This document shows, piece after piece, positions 5,825-9,512 of a stretch of DNA of 9,512 bases. The notes under the pieces are model-generated. The model worked only from the letters and a program-made list of their open reading frames with translations. It did not search any database and was not told the DNA's origin. Both the position numbers and the translations under genes were made by a program. How positions within the stretch are numbered: position 1 is the first letter of the stretch; each line of letters begins with the position of its first letter. The stretch is from RFPI01 sp964398195 (GTDB lineage Bacteria; Pseudomonadota; Gammaproteobacteria; Burkholderiales; Methylophilaceae), in contig CAYNLW010000042.1 of NCBI GenBank assembly GCA_964398195.1, positions 1-9,512 on the forward strand, read 5' to 3'.

Positions 5825-6640
5825 TTATTGATTGCGAGGATCTAGCGCGTCGCGCAAGCCCTCACCTAGCAGATTATAACCCAACACCGTGATCAGAATG
5901 GCGAGACCGGGAAACAGCGATAACCACCAAGCAAATTGAATATACTCTTTGCCATCGGTCAGAATATTGCCCCAAGAGGCTTGCGGGGCTTGCACACCCA
6001 GTCCTAAAAAGCTTAAGCCAGACTCGACCAATACCGCGCTGGCCACGCCCAGCACCGAGCTAACGATAATCGGCGTCAAGCTATTGGGCAGCAGATGTTT
6101 AAAGATTAAGCGCATATCCTTGGCGCCCAGTGTCTGCGCAGCCAATACAAACTCTCGGTTGCGCAAGCTTAAAAATTCCGCCCGCACCAAGCGCGTCACG
6201 CCCATCCAAGAGGTCAGGCCGATGACGATCATAATGTTCCAAATAGAAGGGGTTAAAAAGGCAATCACCGCCAAAATCAAAAAGAAGGTAGGAATAGACA
6301 ACATAATGTCCACCAGTCGCATCAATAGCGTATCCACCCAGCCACGATAGTAGCCCGCTAATGCGCCCAGCAAGATGCCTATGCTAGTGGCGATACCCAC
6401 CGCCACGATACCTACCAATAGCGAAATACGCGCGCCAAACAGCATGCGCGACCAAATATCGCGCCCCAGCGCATCAGTGCCCATCCAATGTTGGCCAGAG
6501 GGCGGCAATAGAATCGCTTTAACATCGATCGCATTCGGGTCATACGGCGCAATCCAAGGCGCCAATAAGGCCAATAGCAAAATCAGGCTGATGATAAGCA
6601 AGCCGCTAAGTGCGAGGGGATTTTTTGCGATTTTATGCAT
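5825..6640 (-). CDS. Peptide ABC transporter permease, OppC/DppC type
   Basis: This is the second inner-membrane subunit of a peptide/nickel-class ABC importer. The 271-aa protein starts with a short cytoplasmic tail (MHKIAKNPLA) and a first transmembrane helix (about 11-31). The classic OppC block HWMGTDALGRDIWSRMLFGA (51-70) follows. Four or five more helices span about 72-98, 108-130, 133-150, 190-212 and 237-260. The EAA loop that contacts the ATPase is EFVLAAQTLGAKDMRLIF (163-180) with KHLLPNS after it. The signature ESGLSFLGLGVQAP (206-219) and the C-terminal LGEGLRDALDPR are typical. Its ATG overlaps the oppB-type stop as TAATG, and AAGGGG 7 bases upstream is the ribosome binding site, so translation is probably coupled. 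The transported peptide cannot be deduced. Confidence 0.95.
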   Translation of the reverse strand: MHKIAKNPLALSGLLIISLILLLALLAPWIAPYDPNAIDVKAILLPPSGQHWMGTDALGRDIWSRMLFGARISLLVGIVAVGIATSIGILLGALAGYYRGWVDTLLMRLVDIMLSIPTFFLILAVIAFLTPSIWNIMIVIGLTSWMGVTRLVRAEFLSLRNREFVLAAQTLGAKDMRLIFKHLLPNSLTPIIVSSVLGVASAVLVESGLSFLGLGVQAPQASWGNILTDGKEYIQFAWWLSLFPGLAILITVLGYNLLGEGLRDALDPRNQ

Positions 6641-7656
6641 TACATCACCCCTTTTCTAACCCGTGGGTCAGCCCACGCATAAGCCACATCGGCTAATAAA
6701 TTGCCTAACAAAGTCAGCGCCGACCCTATGGTCAAAATGCCCATAATCACCGGAAAGTCGCGCATTAATACGGCATCGAAAAACAGTTTGCCCATGCCGG
6801 GGATAGCGAAAATCGATTCGGCGATCACCGAACCACCGATTAAGCCGGGAATGGATAAGCCAAAAATAGTAATTAACGGCAATAGCGCATTGCGCAGCGC
6901 ATGGCGGAAGATAATGGTGTTTTGCGGCAAACCCTTGGCCTTGGCGGTGGTGATGTAGTCCTGATGCAATACTTCCAACATGCCATTGCGCACAAATAAA
7001 GAAATGCCGGCCAAGCCAGTAATGCCAGAGATAAACACCGGCAAAGCCAAGTGCTTTAGCGTATCCAGCGCATACGCCCAGCCCGACAGTTTCTCCGCGC
7101 CTAGCGAATGTAAGCCGGAAATAGGTAACCATTGATGCGCCACACCGGTCCAATACATCAACATCAAAGCCAACCAAAAGCCTGGAATGGCAAAGCCGAT
7201 AAAGACAAATAGCGTGATACTGCGGTCGGGCAGGCGGTTTTGTGTCAATGCGGAAATAATCCCCAAGGGCAGGGCGATCAGAATAATCAGCGCCATACTC
7301 AATACATTAATCAATAAAGTAATCGGCAAGGCCTCTTGTATCATGCCTTTTTTAGTATTGTTGTTTTCATCTGTGGTCTGCCAAAACACCGGCCGTTGGT
7401 GGCTGGCAAACGAATTGCCAAAATCCAATTGACTCATGCGCTCTAGCCATAAGCCATATTGCACAATCACAGGCTTATCTAAGTGATATAACTCGCGCAG
7501 CTTTTGTCTAGATTCTTCACTAGCCTTGGGGTTAAAACCCGCTTCTGTGCTGGTGATATCGCCCGGCGCCAAATGCATAATAAAAAATGAAATCAAGCTG
7601 ATGCCTATCAGCATAGGAATCATCCAGAACAAACGTTTCAGTAAATATTTCAGCAT
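6640..7656 (-). CDS. Peptide ABC transporter permease, OppB/DppB type
   Basis: This is the first inner-membrane subunit of the same importer, 338 aa. It begins MLKYLLKRLFWMIPMLIGIS with one transmembrane helix (about 10-30), then LAPGD and a long periplasmic segment (about 31-108) including the usual LDKPVIVQYGLWL and LDFGNSF stretches. Further helices lie at about 112-135, 146-168, 203-222, 257-280 and 303-325. The EAA loop is DYITTAKAKGLPQNTIIF (233-250) followed by RHALRNALLPL. IAESIFAIPGMGKL (278-291) and the ending ADVAYAWADPRVR are family hallmarks. After RPV (88-90) the chain carries a polar stretch, FWQTTDENNNTKKG (91-104), that looks longer than in many relatives. It starts 3 bases after the binding-protein stop, with only a weak ribosome binding site, suggesting coupling to the upstream gene. 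Confidence 0.95.
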   Translation of the reverse strand: MLKYLLKRLFWMIPMLIGISLISFFIMHLAPGDITSTEAGFNPKASEESRQKLRELYHLDKPVIVQYGLWLERMSQLDFGNSFASHQRPVFWQTTDENNNTKKGMIQEALPITLLINVLSMALIILIALPLGIISALTQNRLPDRSITLFVFIGFAIPGFWLALMLMYWTGVAHQWLPISGLHSLGAEKLSGWAYALDTLKHLALPVFISGITGLAGISLFVRNGMLEVLHQDYITTAKAKGLPQNTIIFRHALRNALLPLITIFGLSIPGLIGGSVIAESIFAIPGMGKLFFDAVLMRDFPVIMGILTIGSALTLLGNLLADVAYAWADPRVRKGVM

Positions 7657-7659
7657 GAT

Positions 7660-9339
7660 TTAATTCGCACTAATCTCGTTACGGCGCAAAGCCTGTGGGA
7701 TATACCATTGATAGGCATTGTGGCCTATGCCCGCCGGTGGCGCGGGGTTGTCTATGCCTTTCACCCGCTTGTGGATAGCGGGCAGGCCATAGCCGGCATA
7801 CAGATACACAATCGGGCTGTCTTGATACAGCAATTCGGCAAACTGATGGTAGATTTTCTGCCGCGCATCAGGATTAAGTTCCAAGCGACCCGCCTCTAAC
7901 AATGCATCGACCTGCGCATTGTGATAGCCAATAAAATTAAATTGTCCGGGTTGTTGTTGCGATGAATGCCAAATATTGAACTGATCCGGCTCTTGCCCCA
8001 AGCCCCAGCCCAGCACCACTGCGCTAAAGTCGCCGGTTTTGATAAAGCGGCTGATAAAGGTCGCCCATTCCACCACCCGTATCGACACATCTACCCCCAC
8101 ATCTTTTAAGCGACGTTGTATCAGCACAGCGGTCATTTCCCGCTCTTTGTTTTGGTTGGTGAGAATCTCAAAGCGCAATGCTTGCCCATCTTTATCCACC
8201 ACCCCATCACCATCATGGTCGATATAGCCAGCCTCGGCCAGCAAGGCTTTGGCTTTGGCTGGGTCATAAGGGTAGGGGCTTAGATTGGGATTGCTCCAGC
8301 GTGTGCCGGGTTTGTAGGGCGAAGAAACTGGTTCACCCAAGCCTAGCAAAACGCCGTCGATAATTTCTTGTTTATCAATGGCGTAATTAAACGCTTTGCG
8401 CACGCGGATATCGTTAAACGGCTTGCGCTTTAAATTAAAGCCAAAATAGGTATAGCTATTGCCTAGCTCTTTATACAGATTGAATTTTTGATTGAGCTCG
8501 GCGCGCGCCGGAAAAATACGCGCATATTGCACCGAGTTCAGCCCCATAGAATCGATATTGTCCGCCATCAGCTCAAGAAACTGCGCTGCCTTGTCGGGAA
8601 TGATGCGCGACAACAAGCGTTCAATATTGGGTGGACCTTGGCTAGCCAATGGATTGCGCACTAGGCTGATGCTTTCACCGTTATTCCAGCTGCCTAATTG
8701 ATAATAATGGCTGCCTATCGGGTGTCTGGCGAAGTCAGTGTTATTGATATCCTTGCCTTGCAATAAATGCTTGGGCAATACGTGCATACTGGCCCAAGAG
8801 TCCAATGCCGGCGCATAGGGCTGCGCATAGCTCACCACAAAGGTCAGCGCATCTGGCGCACTGGCTTGTTTGACTAATTTATAGTCGGCGCCATAGGGGG
8901 TGCGGGTATTGTCATCGGTCATCACTTGCCAAGTAAACAACACATCTTGGCTGGTCAGCGGCTTGCCATCTGCCCATTGCATATTCGGTTTAAGGTGAAA
9001 AGTGATGGTTTTCTTATCCGCCGACACTTGCCAGCTTTGCGCCAGCTCACCGGTCAGTTCCAGATTTTTGTCGTATTTCAATAAGCTATTAAAAATATTA
9101 CCGGCAATGGCAGAAGCAGAAGATTCGCCAGCCAACATCGCGATTAAGCCACTAGGCTCACCGGAGAGGGCGTCCACCATAGTGCCGCCAGATTGCACTG
9201 GGTAGCTTTGGGATAACGCTTGATTTTCTGTGCTTACTGGTGCGCCGCAACTTTGCAGCAGCAGCGCCATTGCACAGGCAGATAAAAGCATTAGCAAACG
9301 TGCTGCAGGCTTGCGCCAAGGAAAAGGGAATGTAGTCAT
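7660..9339 (-). CDS. Peptide ABC transporter substrate-binding lipoprotein (SBP family 5)
   Basis: This is a 559-aa extracytoplasmic binding protein of the oligopeptide/dipeptide class. The N-terminus has a basic start (RKPAAR), a hydrophobic core and the lipobox LQSC with Cys31, so it should be a lipoprotein. Gly follows the Cys, so there is no Asp +2 inner-membrane retention signal. Family 5 features include the early GEPSGLIAMLA region (60-70), LLKYDKNLELTGELAQSWQVS (about 86-106), FHLKPNMQWADGKPLTSQDVLFTW (114-137), FNDIRVRKAFNYAIDK (308-323), YPYDPAKAKALLAEAGY (356-372) and the closing DSPIVYLY (507-514). A DxDxDG loop (DHDGDGVVDKDG, 374-385) resembles a calcium loop and is common in this family. 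It begins 12 bases after the stop of an unidentified gene, with a weak ribosome binding site (GCGGTT region). Two permease genes follow but no ATPase gene. Substrate specificity is unknown. Confidence 0.95.
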   Translation of the reverse strand: MTTFPFPWRKPAARLLMLLSACAMALLLQSCGAPVSTENQALSQSYPVQSGGTMVDALSGEPSGLIAMLAGESSASAIAGNIFNSLLKYDKNLELTGELAQSWQVSADKKTITFHLKPNMQWADGKPLTSQDVLFTWQVMTDDNTRTPYGADYKLVKQASAPDALTFVVSYAQPYAPALDSWASMHVLPKHLLQGKDINNTDFARHPIGSHYYQLGSWNNGESISLVRNPLASQGPPNIERLLSRIIPDKAAQFLELMADNIDSMGLNSVQYARIFPARAELNQKFNLYKELGNSYTYFGFNLKRKPFNDIRVRKAFNYAIDKQEIIDGVLLGLGEPVSSPYKPGTRWSNPNLSPYPYDPAKAKALLAEAGYIDHDGDGVVDKDGQALRFEILTNQNKEREMTAVLIQRRLKDVGVDVSIRVVEWATFISRFIKTGDFSAVVLGWGLGQEPDQFNIWHSSQQQPGQFNFIGYHNAQVDALLEAGRLELNPDARQKIYHQFAELLYQDSPIVYLYAGYGLPAIHKRVKGIDNPAPPAGIGHNAYQWYIPQALRRNEISAN

Positions 9340-9351
9340 AACCGCGTTTAA

Positions 9352-9512
9352 TTAATGGGCTTTCCTGTGACGTCTGACTTTGGATTTAGTTTCTTTGGAC
9401 CTAGAATTGAAACGAGATTGGCTTTTTTTGGATTGGCTATGGTCGCTATCGAAATTCTGGCTAAAGTCGAGTGGGTTAGCGCTATTAATCATCAAGGTTT
9501 GCCCCACGCTAA
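9352..9512 (-). CDS. 3' end of an unidentified gene with a basic, Ser/Lys/Arg-rich tail (partial)
   Basis: One minus-strand frame stays open from the window edge for 52 codons to TAA at 9354-9352, while the other two minus frames are blocked early. The visible peptide contains NSANPLDFSQNFDSDHSQ, then a strongly basic, low-complexity tail with SKKSQSR, SRSKETKSK and VRRHRKAH at the end. Tails like this occur on RNA-binding proteins such as DEAD-box helicases and rRNA pseudouridine synthases, but nothing here identifies the family. The stop is 12 bases before the binding-protein start, so the two are probably co-transcribed. An internal ATG at 9492 could also begin a small 46-aa protein, but the frame is open to the edge, so a partial gene is more likely. 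Confidence 0.6.
   Translation of the reverse strand, partial: SVGQTLMINSANPLDFSQNFDSDHSQSKKSQSRFNSRSKETKSKVRRHRKAH

Noticed and set aside
6668..7177. Open frame of about 169 codons overlapping the OppB-type gene on the same strand
   Set aside because: Out-of-frame shadow with no family resemblance. The permease frame holds all the family motifs.
8194..8220. EF-hand-like DxDxDG loop in the binding protein as a novel feature
   Set aside because: This loop is common in family 5 binding proteins of the oligopeptide class.
1..9512. Mobile element, CRISPR array, phage or defence system
   Set aside because: I found no transposase, integrase, regularly spaced repeats with spacers, phage genes or nuclease/toxin modules. 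All large frames are accounted for by housekeeping, transport or regulatory genes.
1..9512. Frequent CTAG tetranucleotides compared with enteric bacteria
   Set aside because: The number seen by eye is about what base composition predicts, so it shows only a lack of depletion.

Overview
The window looks like chromosomal core sequence from a proteobacterium, most likely a betaproteobacterium. The pointers are the FabI and RecQ sequences, a PpiD with an apparently complete parvulin domain, and ppiD lying near a tRNA-Asp 3' end. A family such as Methylophilaceae is only a guess. GC content is moderate, judged by eye at a little under 50%. There is no insertion sequence, phage gene, CRISPR array or recognisable defence system.

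Layout. The first 19 bases fit the 3' end of a tRNA, probably tRNA-Asp, followed by a strong intrinsic terminator (58-90). Next come recQ (241-2088, +), a convergent small LuxR-type regulator (2153-2698, -), and a spacer of about 260 bp that carries the upstream regions of both the regulator and ppiD. ppiD (2960-4870, +) ends at a bidirectional terminator shared with the convergent fabI (4973-5758, -). The rest of the window is on the minus strand. Read in transcription order it is the 3' end of an unidentified gene (9512-9352), a lipoprotein peptide-binding protein (9339-7660), an OppB/DppB-type permease (7656-6640), an OppC/DppC-type permease (6640-5825) and then fabI. Gaps of 12, 3, -1 and 66 bases suggest one transcription unit, with a possible weak hairpin before fabI.

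How the genes work together. The binding protein and two permeases would form the periplasmic and membrane parts of an oligopeptide ABC importer. No ATPase gene is present, so the energising subunits must be encoded elsewhere. FabI catalyses the last reduction of fatty-acid elongation. PpiD is an inner-membrane, periplasm-facing folding factor. RecQ is a DNA repair helicase. The regulator's target is unknown.

I found no convincing new system. The points most worth a second look are an abrupt base-composition and codon-usage break inside recQ, a 14-bp tandem repeat at the luxR stop codon that puts TAG in all three frames, the missing ATPase genes, the orphan regulator, and the basic-tailed unidentified gene at the right edge.
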